From Acidobacteriota bacterium (GTDB lineage Bacteria; Acidobacteriota; Holophagae; Holophagales; Holophagaceae): a stretch of 64,000 nt of DNA. Shown here piece after piece: positions 27,558-35,832 of this stretch. The position numbers and the translations under genes were made by a program. Below the pieces are notes generated by a model. That model had not been told where the DNA came from and did no database searches. It worked only from the letters and a program-made list of their open reading frames with translations. The stretch spans positions 233,076 through 297,075 of the forward strand of contig JAJYRN010000002.1 in the NCBI GenBank assembly GCA_021794095.1, given 5' to 3'. Each line of letters begins with the position of its first letter. Within the stretch, counting starts at the first letter, position 1.

Positions 27558-28823
27558 TTGGGTTTCAGGAACCGACTTGATGATTTGCGCCATGGTTTCA
27601 CCCGCTCTTTCTGGGTGGCCAACATGCTGGAGTTGTTCGAGCGGCTGGCCTTCTATGGCTCGAAGGCCGTGCTGGCGGTTTATCTCGTGGAGAAAGTCGG
27701 CCTCGGCCGCATGGGCAGCACCCTCACGGGACTCTACGGCTTCGCCATCTTCTTCCTGCCGACCCTGACGGGGCCGCTGGTGGACCGATTCGGCTTCCGC
27801 CGGAGCCTGATCGCCTGCTTTTCCATCTTCAGCGTCGGCTACTTCGCCATCGGACTGGCGGGACTGCCCTTCGGCAAGCCCTTTGTGGCGTCCGTGGGCC
27901 TCACGCCCTACATCGTTGGCGCGCTGCTGCTGACGGCCTTCGGCGGCTCCCTCATCAAGCCCTGCGTGGTGGGCACCGTAGCCAGGACCACGACGCCCAC
28001 CACGAAATCCTTCGGCTACTCGATCTACTACACGCTGGTGAACCTGGGCGGAGCCATCGGGCCGATCCTGGGCCTCCAGGTGCGCGAGGGCCTGGGCATC
28101 TCCTACGTGCTGGTGATGTCCGCGCTCGTATCCCTCCTGAACCTCGCGGGCACCCTGTTGTTCTTCCGCGAGCCGGAAGGCGGCCGGGGCGATGAGGCGC
28201 CGCGCACCTGGTCCCAGGTCTTCAAGGACATGGCCCTGGTGTTCACGAATCTTCGGTTCATGAGCTTCCTGGTGATCTTCTCCGGCTTCTGGATCATGTT
28301 CTGGCAGATCTTCTACGGCCTGCCGTTCTACGTGAAGGAGTTCCTCCATTACCCGCACTTCGAGATCATCGAGACGGTGGATGCGTGGTCCATCATCCTG
28401 CTGACCGTGCCGGTGACGGCGTTGATGAAACGGATGCGCCCCATTTTGGCCATGTCCTCGGGCTTCGCCGTGGCCAGCCTGGGTTGGCTGCTCATTGGCC
28501 ATGTGCCCACCATGGAAGCCACGGTGGCGGGCATCTTCATCTTCGCCATCGGCGAATCCATGCAGGCACCCCGGTTCTACGAGTACGTGGCGGAGCTGGC
28601 GCCCAGGGACCAGGTGGGCACCTACATGGGCTTCGCCTTCCTGCCCGTGGCCATCGGGGCCCTCGTCGCCGGCTATCTGAGTGGGTTCCTGGTGGACCGC
28701 TACCTGCACCAGGCCCAGCGGCCCGGGATGATGTGGGACATCCTGGCCGCCATCGGCGGCGCCTCCACGGTGCTGATGCTGCTCTACGACCGGTTCGTGG
28801 CGCCCCGTACCAAGCCGGCCTGA
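27558..28823 (+). CDS. POT/MFS-type transporter
   Basis: A 421-residue inner-membrane protein starting at TTG, with AGGAGG six bases upstream. It has about 12 helices. The first helix reads MLELFERLAFYGSKAVLAVYL, resembling the ExxER(F/Y)xxYG signature of proton-coupled oligopeptide transporters, with DRFGFRRS as the MFS loop 2-3 motif. Uptake of peptides or small polar solutes with protons is the likely role. It is shorter than typical POTs (450-500 residues), so an MFS relative is possible. The gene is convergent with the prolidase gene, which may process an imported peptide. Confidence 0.72.
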   Translation: MGFRNRLDDLRHGFTRSFWVANMLELFERLAFYGSKAVLAVYLVEKVGLGRMGSTLTGLYGFAIFFLPTLTGPLVDRFGFRRSLIACFSIFSVGYFAIGLAGLPFGKPFVASVGLTPYIVGALLLTAFGGSLIKPCVVGTVARTTTPTTKSFGYSIYYTLVNLGGAIGPILGLQVREGLGISYVLVMSALVSLLNLAGTLLFFREPEGGRGDEAPRTWSQVFKDMALVFTNLRFMSFLVIFSGFWIMFWQIFYGLPFYVKEFLHYPHFEIIETVDAWSIILLTVPVTALMKRMRPILAMSSGFAVASLGWLLIGHVPTMEATVAGIFIFAIGESMQAPRFYEYVAELAPRDQVGTYMGFAFLPVAIGALVAGYLSGFLVDRYLHQAQRPGMMWDILAAIGGASTVLMLLYDRFVAPRTKPA

Positions 28824-28880
28824 TCTGAACGAGGGGGACCGTCGGATTCCGGGCGAGTCCTCCTCGTGGGTTGGGCGCCT

Positions 28881-30188
28881 TCAGTTCGGCAGGTGTTTCC
28901 GCGTCAGGTTCCTGGAACTGGCGCCGGTGACGAACAGGTTGTCCTCGATGCGGATGCCGCCGCAGGGCGCCAGCGCGTCAATCAGCTTCCAGTCGAAGCG
29001 GTCGCGGTGCTCGTTCTCCCGGAAGGGACGGAGCAGCATGGGGATGAAGTAGATGCCGGGTTCCACGGTGAACACCTGGCCCCCCTCGATCATGCGGGTG
29101 GTGCGCAGGAAGGGATGCTGGGGCGGCGGCGGGGCGGGCGTGCCGTCGGGGCTGAGCTGTTTCCCTGCCACGTCATGCACCTGGATGCCCAGGTGATGGC
29201 CCAGCCCGTGGGGGAAGAAGGGCCGGCTGAGGCCCTGCTCCACGGCCTCCTCGGGACTGGCCTTCAGGAGGCCGTGTTCCTGGAGCAGGCCCGCGATCTT
29301 CAGGTGCCCCAGGTGATGCAGGTCGCCGTAGGGCATGCCGGGGTGGACGGCTGCGCAGAGTTCGCGCTGTACCTTCTCCATGCCCGCCACCAGCGCGGCG
29401 AAGCGGCTGTCGCAGTGGGGCGCGGTGATGGTGCGGGTGATGTCCGAGGCATAGCCGCGCACCTGGGCGCCGGCGTCAATGAGCATGGTGAAGCCCTTCT
29501 TCAGGCCGCGCTTCCCTTCGTAGTGGAGGGTGGCGCCCTTCTCATTGAGGGCCACGATGCTGGGGTAGGGCAGCTCGTGATCCACGCAGCCCACGGCCTG
29601 CACATAGGCCTGGTGGATCTCCAGTTCGCTGGCGCCGGCGAGGAAGGCGGCCTTGGCGGCCAGGTGCCCGCGGGCGCCCAGGACCGTGGCCTCCTCGATG
29701 CACTGGAGCTCGTAGTCCGTCTTGTAGCTGCGCGTCCAGTCCAGGTGGGCGGTGAGCAGGGCCGGATTGGCCTCAAGACCGGCCGCGGTGGCGCGGTCCG
29801 CCTCGTTCCCGATGTAGGCGGCGCGGGACAGGCTGCCCAGGCGGGCCCACACATCCTCCACGGTACCGGCCTCCTCGATCTCGAACCCTCCGGCCCAGAA
29901 GGGGCTGCCCAGGGGCAGCTGCTCGTACCAGAAGTCCTCCGGGGCGTAGCGGATGAGGCGGGGAGTCTTGCCGGGGCGCACCACGAGGATGTGGTGGGGC
30001 CCTTCCATGGGGCACCAGTGGGCGAAGTGGGGCGTGGGATGGAAGGGGGCGTCCTGGTCGTCCGCGAAGTAGGTATGCACTTCTCCGCTGGAGATCACCA
30101 GGGCGTCGAACCCGGTGCGCGCCAGGGCCTCCTCGGCGCTGCGCTGGCGTTCGCCGAGATGGGCTTGGAAGAGGGAGGCGAGGTCCAT
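28881..30188 (-). CDS. pepQ: Xaa-Pro dipeptidase (prolidase), M24B
   Basis: A 435-residue pita-bread metallopeptidase. The metal ligands can be read in order: D in MLIDAGAQVRGYASDITRTI, H in PHGLGHHLGIQVHDVAG, E in FTVEPGIYFIP and E in GIRIEDNLFV. The N-terminal domain is of the creatinase type. It splits Xaa-Pro dipeptides in the cytosol; close relatives also hydrolyse organophosphates. The start at 30188 has GGAG upstream and is inside the track ORF. It may work with the adjacent POT-like importer. Confidence 0.9.
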   Translation of the reverse strand: MDLASLFQAHLGERQRSAEEALARTGFDALVISSGEVHTYFADDQDAPFHPTPHFAHWCPMEGPHHILVVRPGKTPRLIRYAPEDFWYEQLPLGSPFWAGGFEIEEAGTVEDVWARLGSLSRAAYIGNEADRATAAGLEANPALLTAHLDWTRSYKTDYELQCIEEATVLGARGHLAAKAAFLAGASELEIHQAYVQAVGCVDHELPYPSIVALNEKGATLHYEGKRGLKKGFTMLIDAGAQVRGYASDITRTITAPHCDSRFAALVAGMEKVQRELCAAVHPGMPYGDLHHLGHLKIAGLLQEHGLLKASPEEAVEQGLSRPFFPHGLGHHLGIQVHDVAGKQLSPDGTPAPPPPQHPFLRTTRMIEGGQVFTVEPGIYFIPMLLRPFRENEHRDRFDWKLIDALAPCGGIRIEDNLFVTGASSRNLTRKHLPN

Positions 30189-30379
30189 GGGGGCTCCGGG
30201 TGTCTTGAACCTCCGATTATGGGGGCACCACGTCCATCTGTTGCGGCCCGATGGGAGGATTCTGCATTTCGGCCCCCTTCCTCTGCCATCCAGCCGGATG
30301 GCGTCAACCTCCTGGGGAAGCCTGTCATCCATGGGAGTGCTGCGGGCGATGCGCCCTGGCCTTTCTGGAGGAATGTCCC

Positions 30380-30874
30380 ATGAAACTTGCCTTTCGCCCC
30401 CTCGCCCTCGTCCTCGCCGCGGCGGCCCTGCCACTGGCGGCCCAGGGCTTCATGCATGGCCGCGGTCCCGGGCATGGCCCCGGCATGATGGGCCATTCGC
30501 CCCTCTTCGCCTGCCTCAACCTGACGGATGCCCAGAAGGCCAGCCTGAAAGCCCTCCAGACCAAGTATCAGCCGGCTTTCCAGAGCGGGCGGAAGGCTGC
30601 CTTCGAAGCCCAGCAGGCGCTGCGGAACGCCATGGCCGATCCGAGTGCTTCGGATGCGAGCCTGAAGCCGCTCTTCGACCAGGCGGCGGCGGCCCGGTTC
30701 GCCCTGCTGGAACAGCGCCGCGCCTTCCTGCGGGAGAGCGTGGGCATCCTCACGCCGGAGCAGAAGGCCCAGTGGGACAAGATGCGGGCTGAGCGCCAGC
30801 AGCGGATGCAGGGACGCCACCGTGGCCCGGGCATGGGCGCCGGCATGGGCCCTGGCTCCGCCCCGCAGGAGTAG
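30380..30874 (+). CDS. Spy/CpxP-like periplasmic protein
   Basis: A 164-residue exported protein: signal peptide LALVLAAAALPLAAQG, a Met/His/Gly-rich mature start (MHGRGPGHGPGMMGHSPL), then helical Spy-like LTDAQKASLKALQTKYQPAF and LTPEQKAQWDKMRAER, and a Gly/Met tail. Spy-family proteins act as periplasmic chaperones or metal sensors. GGAGGAA lies before the ATG. It precedes the LytS-type kinase gene by 18 bp, so it is probably the sensor partner or output of that system. Confidence 0.82.
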   Translation: MKLAFRPLALVLAAAALPLAAQGFMHGRGPGHGPGMMGHSPLFACLNLTDAQKASLKALQTKYQPAFQSGRKAAFEAQQALRNAMADPSASDASLKPLFDQAAAARFALLEQRRAFLRESVGILTPEQKAQWDKMRAERQQRMQGRHRGPGMGAGMGPGSAPQE

Positions 30875-30892
30875 GTTCTAAACTGAGGGCCG

Positions 30893-32002
30893 ATGCGCGC
30901 CCTTGAGGTAGGCCAGGCCGCCTGGCACCGGATGCAGCGCCCCGCCACGTGGGGCGCTGTCCTGTTGTTCGGCCTGGCTTGGAATCTGGCGCGCTGGGGG
31001 CTTGGAGGTCCGCCCCGGGGGCCCTTGGAACTGGCCTCTCCCTTTGTCTGGGCGGGCCTTTTTCTGACGGTCACGCCGGTGCCCTGGCAGTGGAGCGGGG
31101 ACGAGGCGCCCACGGTGCGGGCCTGGCGGGGGCTGCTCCAGGCCCTGCCCTGGAACGTGCTCTGGGTGCTGGTGTTGATGTTGGCACTCGAGGCCGCGCC
31201 CCGGGGTATGCCGCGGGGCGGGAGGGGCCGGGGGCCCGGGATGCGGATGGGGCCGAGGGCCCATGGCCTGCTCCGGGCCGACCGGCCCTGGGGACATCTG
31301 CCTCCCCGCATGCTCCTGCTGGCCCTCACCAATCTGTCCGTCGCCGTCCTCCTGGGGTGGATCCTGGCGGAAAAGGAGCGGGCGGAAATCCTGGCGCGGG
31401 AATCCCGCCGGACCGCGGCCCAGGCCCAGGCCCGGGCCCTTCAGTCCCAGATGAATCCCCATGTCCTGTTCAACGCCATCGGCGGCCTGGCGGAGCTGGT
31501 GCGGGAGGATCCCGAGGCTGCCGAACGGGCGCTGGTGAGCCTGGCCGACCTGCTGCGCGGGCTCCTGGAACATGGCGCCTTGACAGTCGCGCCCCTGGCC
31601 CGGGAACGGGAACTGGTGGAGCGCTACCTGGTCCTGGAGCGCATCCGCCTGGGCCACCGGCTCGAGGTGGACTGGCAGTGGGAGGCCGCCCTGGAGGGTC
31701 TGAGCGTCCCGCCCCTGCTGCTTCAGCCCCTGGTGGAGAACGCGATCAAGCACGGCATCGCACCGAATCGTGGCGGTGGAACGATTCGCATCTCCCTGCG
31801 GGGCGAAGGCGAGGATCTGGAACTGGAAGTGGCCAACACGGGCCTTCCGCTCGATGCCGAGGCCCGGGAAGGAGTGGGGCTCCGGAACCTCCGGGAGCGG
31901 CTGAGCCTGCTCGGGCTCCCGGCGGGAGCCTTCCGTCTGCTCCGGGAGGGGCCGTGGACCCGCGCCAGGCTCCGCCTGCCCCGATCAGGGCGGCTGCCAT
32001 GA
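30893..32002 (+). CDS. LytS-type sensor histidine kinase
   Basis: A 369-residue membrane kinase. Three or four N-terminal helices enclose a Gly/Met/Arg-rich loop (GMPRGGRGRGPGMRMGPRAHG). Residues 180-360 hold the His_kinase and HATPase domains: QSQMNPHVLFNAIGGLAELV carries the phosphoacceptor H, PLVENAIKHGIAPN is the N box, and GVGLRNLRERL is the G box. It overlaps the response regulator by ATGA. The signal is unknown; the loop suggests metal. Confidence 0.88.
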   Translation: MRALEVGQAAWHRMQRPATWGAVLLFGLAWNLARWGLGGPPRGPLELASPFVWAGLFLTVTPVPWQWSGDEAPTVRAWRGLLQALPWNVLWVLVLMLALEAAPRGMPRGGRGRGPGMRMGPRAHGLLRADRPWGHLPPRMLLLALTNLSVAVLLGWILAEKERAEILARESRRTAAQAQARALQSQMNPHVLFNAIGGLAELVREDPEAAERALVSLADLLRGLLEHGALTVAPLARERELVERYLVLERIRLGHRLEVDWQWEAALEGLSVPPLLLQPLVENAIKHGIAPNRGGGTIRISLRGEGEDLELEVANTGLPLDAEAREGVGLRNLRERLSLLGLPAGAFRLLREGPWTRARLRLPRSGRLP

Positions 32003-32724
32003 GCAGCCCCCTCCGTGTCCTGGTGGCCGAGGACGAGCCCTACAACCTGCGCCGGCTGGTGCGCCTCCTCCAGGAGCAGGGCTGCGAGGTGGCCGCCGCC
32101 CTGGAGGACGGCTCGGCGGTGCTGGACTGGCTGGAGGCCGGCGGGCGGGCCGACGCCCTCTTCCTCGACATCCAGATGCCGGGCCTCTCGGGGTTGGACC
32201 TGGCTGCCGAAGCGCCCCGGGGGCTGCCCGTGGTGCTGGTGACGGCCTATTCGGAGCACGCGCTCCGGGCCTTCGAGCACGGCGTGGTGGACTACCTGCT
32301 CAAGCCCGTGACCGCGGAGCGTCTGGCGCGGACCCTGGAGCGCCTGCGGGAGCGTCCCGCACAGGATCCGCCGCGCGCGGGGCGACCTCCTGGGCCCTTC
32401 CGCTACGCCGTGCGGGCCCAGGAAGGACTGCTCTTCCTGGACCTGGCGCGGACCACCCATTTCACCTATGAGGACGAGACGGTCTGGGCCCACGCCGGAG
32501 GGCGTTTCCGGACGCTCTGGCGCACCTTGGCGGAGGCGGAGGAGGCTCTGGCGGGGCGTGGCCTGGTGCGCGGCCACCGCCACCTGCTGCTGCGCCCTGA
32601 GGCCGTGGTGGGCGTGCGTCCAGGGGAATACGGCCGACTGAGGGTGCGCCTAGCCGGGGATCAGGAGGTGGAGGTGAGCCGGGGTGCCGCGCCGACCCTC
32701 AAGCAGCGCCTCGGGCTGCCCTGA
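31999..32724 (+). CDS. LytTR-type response regulator
   Basis: A 241-residue DNA-binding regulator. The receiver has EDEPYN at the N-terminal acidic pocket, the phosphoacceptor aspartate in ALFLDIQMPGLSG, T in VLVTAYSEHA and K in YLLKPVTAERL. The C-terminus (about 135-235) is a LytTR-like DNA-binding fold: FTYEDETVWAHAGGRFRTLWRTL, then RGHRHLLLRPEAVVGV. It starts inside the kinase stop codon. It is the cognate partner of the LytS-type kinase, and likely regulates the Spy-like gene. It ends one base from the mqnA end. Confidence 0.88.
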   Translation: MSSPLRVLVAEDEPYNLRRLVRLLQEQGCEVAAALEDGSAVLDWLEAGGRADALFLDIQMPGLSGLDLAAEAPRGLPVVLVTAYSEHALRAFEHGVVDYLLKPVTAERLARTLERLRERPAQDPPRAGRPPGPFRYAVRAQEGLLFLDLARTTHFTYEDETVWAHAGGRFRTLWRTLAEAEEALAGRGLVRGHRHLLLRPEAVVGVRPGEYGRLRVRLAGDQEVEVSRGAAPTLKQRLGLP

Positions 32725-32725
32725 T

Positions 32726-33535
32726 TCAGAGAAACCGCAGGGGCTTCTCCTCCGGGGCGAAGCCATGCCGCACCGCTTTTTCGTAGAACAGGCCCAGGCT
32801 CTTCTGCTCGGCTTCGCCCAGGGTGTAGCTGATGTTCTCGGTGAGGTACTCGGTGAGCTCCAGCTTGGTCCAGCCGATGCTGCGGCGGGCTTCCTCCACG
32901 ATGGCGGGGAGCTGGCTCTGGCCCAGCTCCAGGCTCTTGTGGAAGAAGGGGGCCACGCCGCCCGGGACCGGCAGTTCCGGGGCGTCCTCGCGGACCAGCC
33001 AGAGGGCGAACACGAAGGGCAGGCCGGTCCAGGCATGCCATTCCTCGGCGAGGTCGAGGACGAAGAGATCCTGCTTGGGCGCCCGCATGGCCGAGTCCCC
33101 GATCATCAAGGCCGCGTCGTGCTGCTCGAGCATCGCCGCCAGGTCCGGTCCCATGTCCGCGATCGCGGGGGTCACGCCGTAGCGTTCCCGGAGCAGGAGC
33201 TGCCCCAGCACCACGCTGGTGCGGCTGGAGGTGTCGAGGGCGAGGGAGCGGATCTGCTCGGGCGGCACCTTGGAAAGGATCAGGACGCTCCGCACCCGCT
33301 TGGGGGAGGCGATGCAGAGGCCCGGCACGATGCGGAGCCCGGGGATCCGCAGGTATTCGATGGAGCTGACGATTCCCGCATCCACCTCCCCGGCCCGGAG
33401 GCGATCGGCGCAGACGGACGGATAGTGGAACTTGAGGTGGAAATATTCCCACCCGAGGCCATGCTTGAAACCCTGATTCAGAGGGGCGGCGTTCAGGTAG
33501 TCAATGATCGAGAGGCGGAAAGGACGGTCGCTCAT
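32726..33535 (-). CDS. mqnA: Chorismate dehydratase MqnA (futalosine menaquinone pathway)
   Basis: A 269-residue periplasmic-binding-protein-like enzyme without a signal peptide. It opens SIIDYLNAAPLNQGFKHGLG, the MqnA signature, and contains GEVDAGIVSSIEYLRIPG and YGVTPAIADMGPDLAAML. MqnA dehydrates chorismate to 3-enolpyruvyl-benzoate, the first step of the futalosine route to menaquinone. No other mqn gene is in the window. The start has GAGG upstream. It is convergent with the LytTR regulator. Confidence 0.9.
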   Translation of the reverse strand: MSDRPFRLSIIDYLNAAPLNQGFKHGLGWEYFHLKFHYPSVCADRLRAGEVDAGIVSSIEYLRIPGLRIVPGLCIASPKRVRSVLILSKVPPEQIRSLALDTSSRTSVVLGQLLLRERYGVTPAIADMGPDLAAMLEQHDAALMIGDSAMRAPKQDLFVLDLAEEWHAWTGLPFVFALWLVREDAPELPVPGGVAPFFHKSLELGQSQLPAIVEEARRSIGWTKLELTEYLTENISYTLGEAEQKSLGLFYEKAVRHGFAPEEKPLRFL

Positions 33536-33585
33536 GCCTCGAGTCTACCGGACCCCCCGTCGGCACATCCTGCCATCATGCATCC

Positions 33586-34047
33586 ATGCATTTGTGGCAC
33601 TACGAGCTATCCTCGGTGATGGGGCCCCTGCGGGCGGCCTTTGATGGCCGTGGGCGATTGCACGAGCTGGCCCTCGGAGGGCTGGACCCGCGCAAGACCA
33701 GCCCGCTCCCTCCCAAGGAACAACGGGAGGCCAAGCGCTTCCTCGATCTTCAACTGGAGGCCTATCTCGCGGGTCGCCTGCGCACATTCACGGTGCCGCT
33801 CGATCCCCAGGGGACGTTCGTGGAACTGCGGGTCTGGGATGCGCTGCTGGCCATCCCCTATGGGCAGGTGACCCCCCCGGACGAACTCGCCGGCCACCTG
33901 CGCCTGGATCCGGGTGCCGTGGCGGCGGCCTGCGCCGCCAACCCCATCGCAGTGCTCATTCCCGCTCACCGGGTACCCCGGGAAGGCGACGGCCCCATGG
34001 CCGTGGCCCTGCGTGAACTGGAGGCTGGCCAGGGATGGAGGCGCTAG
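33586..34047 (+). CDS. Alkyltransferase-like protein, catalytic Cys replaced by Ala
   Basis: A 153-residue relative of O6-methylguanine-DNA methyltransferase. The C-terminal DNA-binding domain is clear: RVWDALLAIPYGQVTPPDEL, then ANPIAVLIPAHRVPRE. The methyl-acceptor motif PCHR reads PAHR, as in alkyltransferase-like (ATL) proteins such as Thermus TTHA1564. Such proteins flip and bind O6-alkylguanine and hand it to nucleotide excision repair without dealkylation. It overlaps the active paralogue by 13 bp. Loss of the cysteine is read directly from the sequence. Confidence 0.85.
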   Translation: MHLWHYELSSVMGPLRAAFDGRGRLHELALGGLDPRKTSPLPPKEQREAKRFLDLQLEAYLAGRLRTFTVPLDPQGTFVELRVWDALLAIPYGQVTPPDELAGHLRLDPGAVAAACAANPIAVLIPAHRVPREGDGPMAVALRELEAGQGWRR

Positions 34048-34586
34048 GGGAGAAAGCTGGCATCCTTGGGGCCATGGCCGGCCCCCTGCATCCGCTGCCG
34101 TCACCCCTTGGGCCCCTGGGGGCCGAGTTCGACGCCGAGGGGCGGCTGGTCCGGTTGGTGCGCTGCCGGGGCAGCGTGATCGCCCAGCCCCAGGGGCCCG
34201 AGCCGAAGCCGCTGCCCTTCCTCATCCGCCAACTGGCGGCCTATTTCGCCGGGAACCTCCGGAACTTCAACATCCCGTTCGCGCCTGGGGGCACGGACTT
34301 CCAGCGGCGGGTCTGGAAGGAACTGGGACGCATCCCCTACGGCCAGGCCATCTCCTATCTGGACCTGGCGCATCGCCTGGGGGATGAGAAGTGCATCCGC
34401 GCCGCCGCCCGCGCCAACGGCGCCAACCCCATCGCCATCCTCATTCCCTGCCACCGGGTGATCGGGTCAGATGGCTCCCTGGTGGGCTACAGCGGCGGGC
34501 TCGACATGAAGGAATACCTCCTGCGGCTGGAAGGCATCCTGCCCCCCGGGCCGCCCCAGCCGGCCCTGCCTTTCGATTGGGAATGA
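34035..34586 (+). CDS. ogt: Methylated-DNA-protein-cysteine methyltransferase
   Basis: A 183-residue suicide alkyltransferase. The active-site motif is intact in NPIAILIPCHRVIGSDGSLVGYSGG, and the helix-turn-helix region reads FQRRVWKELGRIPYGQAISYLDLAHRLG. Its cysteine accepts an alkyl group from O6-alkylguanine in DNA. The start at 34035 overlaps the ATL-like gene; an ATG at 34074 (MAGPLHPLP) is an alternative. It shares the PYGQ and NPIA(V/I)LIP elements with the gene upstream, so the two look like a tandem duplication with divergent fates. Confidence 0.9.
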   Translation: MEALGEKAGILGAMAGPLHPLPSPLGPLGAEFDAEGRLVRLVRCRGSVIAQPQGPEPKPLPFLIRQLAAYFAGNLRNFNIPFAPGGTDFQRRVWKELGRIPYGQAISYLDLAHRLGDEKCIRAAARANGANPIAILIPCHRVIGSDGSLVGYSGGLDMKEYLLRLEGILPPGPPQPALPFDWE

Positions 34587-34592
34587 CGGCGG

Positions 34593-35810
34593 CTACCGCC
34601 TCAGCAGGGCCACGCACTCCACATGGTGGGTGAGGGGGAAGAGATCCAGGGCCGCCAGGGCCTCCAGCCGCCAGGCGGGGGCCAGGCGCTTCAGATCCCG
34701 GCAGAAGGCGGCCCCATCGCAGCCCACCAGCACCAGGGTCCGGGCGCCCGCAGTCTGGAGCCGCTCGCAGAGACCCGGAGTGAGGCCCGCCCGGGGCGGG
34801 TCCAGCAGGATCAGATCTTCCGCCGCGCCCAGGCCTTCCGGTACCCAGGCATCGGCGTCGGCCACCTGGCAATCGGCAGCCAGCCCCAGGGCCTCAAGGT
34901 TCCGCCGGGCCCAGGTCACCGCGTCCTCGCCGGATTCGACGAGGATCCGGTGCTGGAAACGGCGGCCCAGCAGGGCGGAGAAGAACCCCACGCCGCCGTA
35001 GAGATCGTAGAGGGTGGCGCCGCGCAGATCCCAGCCCTCCAGCAGTCCCCCGAAGGCCTGGGCGGCCCAGGCGGGGCTGACCTGGAAGAAGGCGCCGGGG
35101 CCGTGCTGGAGCGTGGTTGTGGGCAGCCGGTGGGTGACGGGGGCCTCGTCCCGTGTCCAGCCGTCGGGCTCCAGGCGCCAGGTGCGGCCCTTTTCGTCCG
35201 TGGCGCGCACCTCCCCCGCAGGGGTTCCGGTGGCCAATTCCCAGCGCTGGGGCCGGGCGGGCAGGGCCCGGCCTTCCATGGCGTCCTTGAGCCGGGGCAG
35301 GGCCGCGGACAGGGGCTCGGCCGCGGCGGGGCAGGCGGAGACGGCCACCAGGGCATGGCTGTTCCGGCGGTGGTAGCCCAGCGCCGCGCCGTCCCAGTGG
35401 AGCTGAATGCGGTGGCGCCGGGCCTCGGGCGGCGCCGGGTGCCAGGTCCAGTCCACCGCGCCGAGCTGCCGGTGGAACAAATCCGCCGCCATCTGGCGCT
35501 TCAGGTCGGGGCCATGATCCCCGGCTTCCCATAGCTCGCAGCCGCCGCAGGTGGACGCCACCGGGCAGGCCGCAGGTACACGGCGGGCGTCCGCCTTCAG
35601 CCAGCGGGTGATCCGGCCTTCACCGTGACGGGCCTTCCAGCGCACTTCGGCCTCGACGGTTTCGCCGGGAAACAGGGCCAGGGGCGCCTCCAGCAGCAGC
35701 AGCCGGCCATCGGACCCGTGGGCCACGCCCAGGCCGCCCCAGGCCAAGCGGTCCACCGTCCCCGACCAGGTCTCTGGCGGGGCAGGGGAATTCCGATATG
35801 CTGGCGGCAC
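34593..35810 (-). CDS. TRAM-domain RNA (uracil-5-)-methyltransferase
   Basis: An RlmD/TrmA-family enzyme. Given here from a GTG at 35810 (about 405 residues), with GGGAAG upstream; the track ORF starts at 35879. A TRAM domain (SGTVDRLAWGGLGVAHGSDG) leads, followed by iron-sulphur cysteines in CPVASTCGGCELW, the SAM fold at LYDLYGGVGFFSALLG, and the DPPRAGL motif. The usual SCNP loop reads VGCDGAAFCRDL, keeping the nucleophile position. It likely methylates a uridine of 23S rRNA. The N-terminus conflicts with the divergent gene at 35833, so the start is uncertain. Confidence 0.85.
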   Translation of the reverse strand: MPPAYRNSPAPPETWSGTVDRLAWGGLGVAHGSDGRLLLLEAPLALFPGETVEAEVRWKARHGEGRITRWLKADARRVPAACPVASTCGGCELWEAGDHGPDLKRQMAADLFHRQLGAVDWTWHPAPPEARRHRIQLHWDGAALGYHRRNSHALVAVSACPAAAEPLSAALPRLKDAMEGRALPARPQRWELATGTPAGEVRATDEKGRTWRLEPDGWTRDEAPVTHRLPTTTLQHGPGAFFQVSPAWAAQAFGGLLEGWDLRGATLYDLYGGVGFFSALLGRRFQHRILVESGEDAVTWARRNLEALGLAADCQVADADAWVPEGLGAAEDLILLDPPRAGLTPGLCERLQTAGARTLVLVGCDGAAFCRDLKRLAPAWRLEALAALDLFPLTHHVECVALLRR

Positions 35811-35832
35811 TGTTTTCTTCCCGGAGCTGGTC

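Noticed and set aside
28828-28868. Imperfect inverted repeat between the POT-like and prolidase genes
   Set aside because: ACGAGGGGGAC can pair with GTCCTCCTCGT, but with a mismatch and a long loop, so it is weaker than the other terminator hairpins and not listed.
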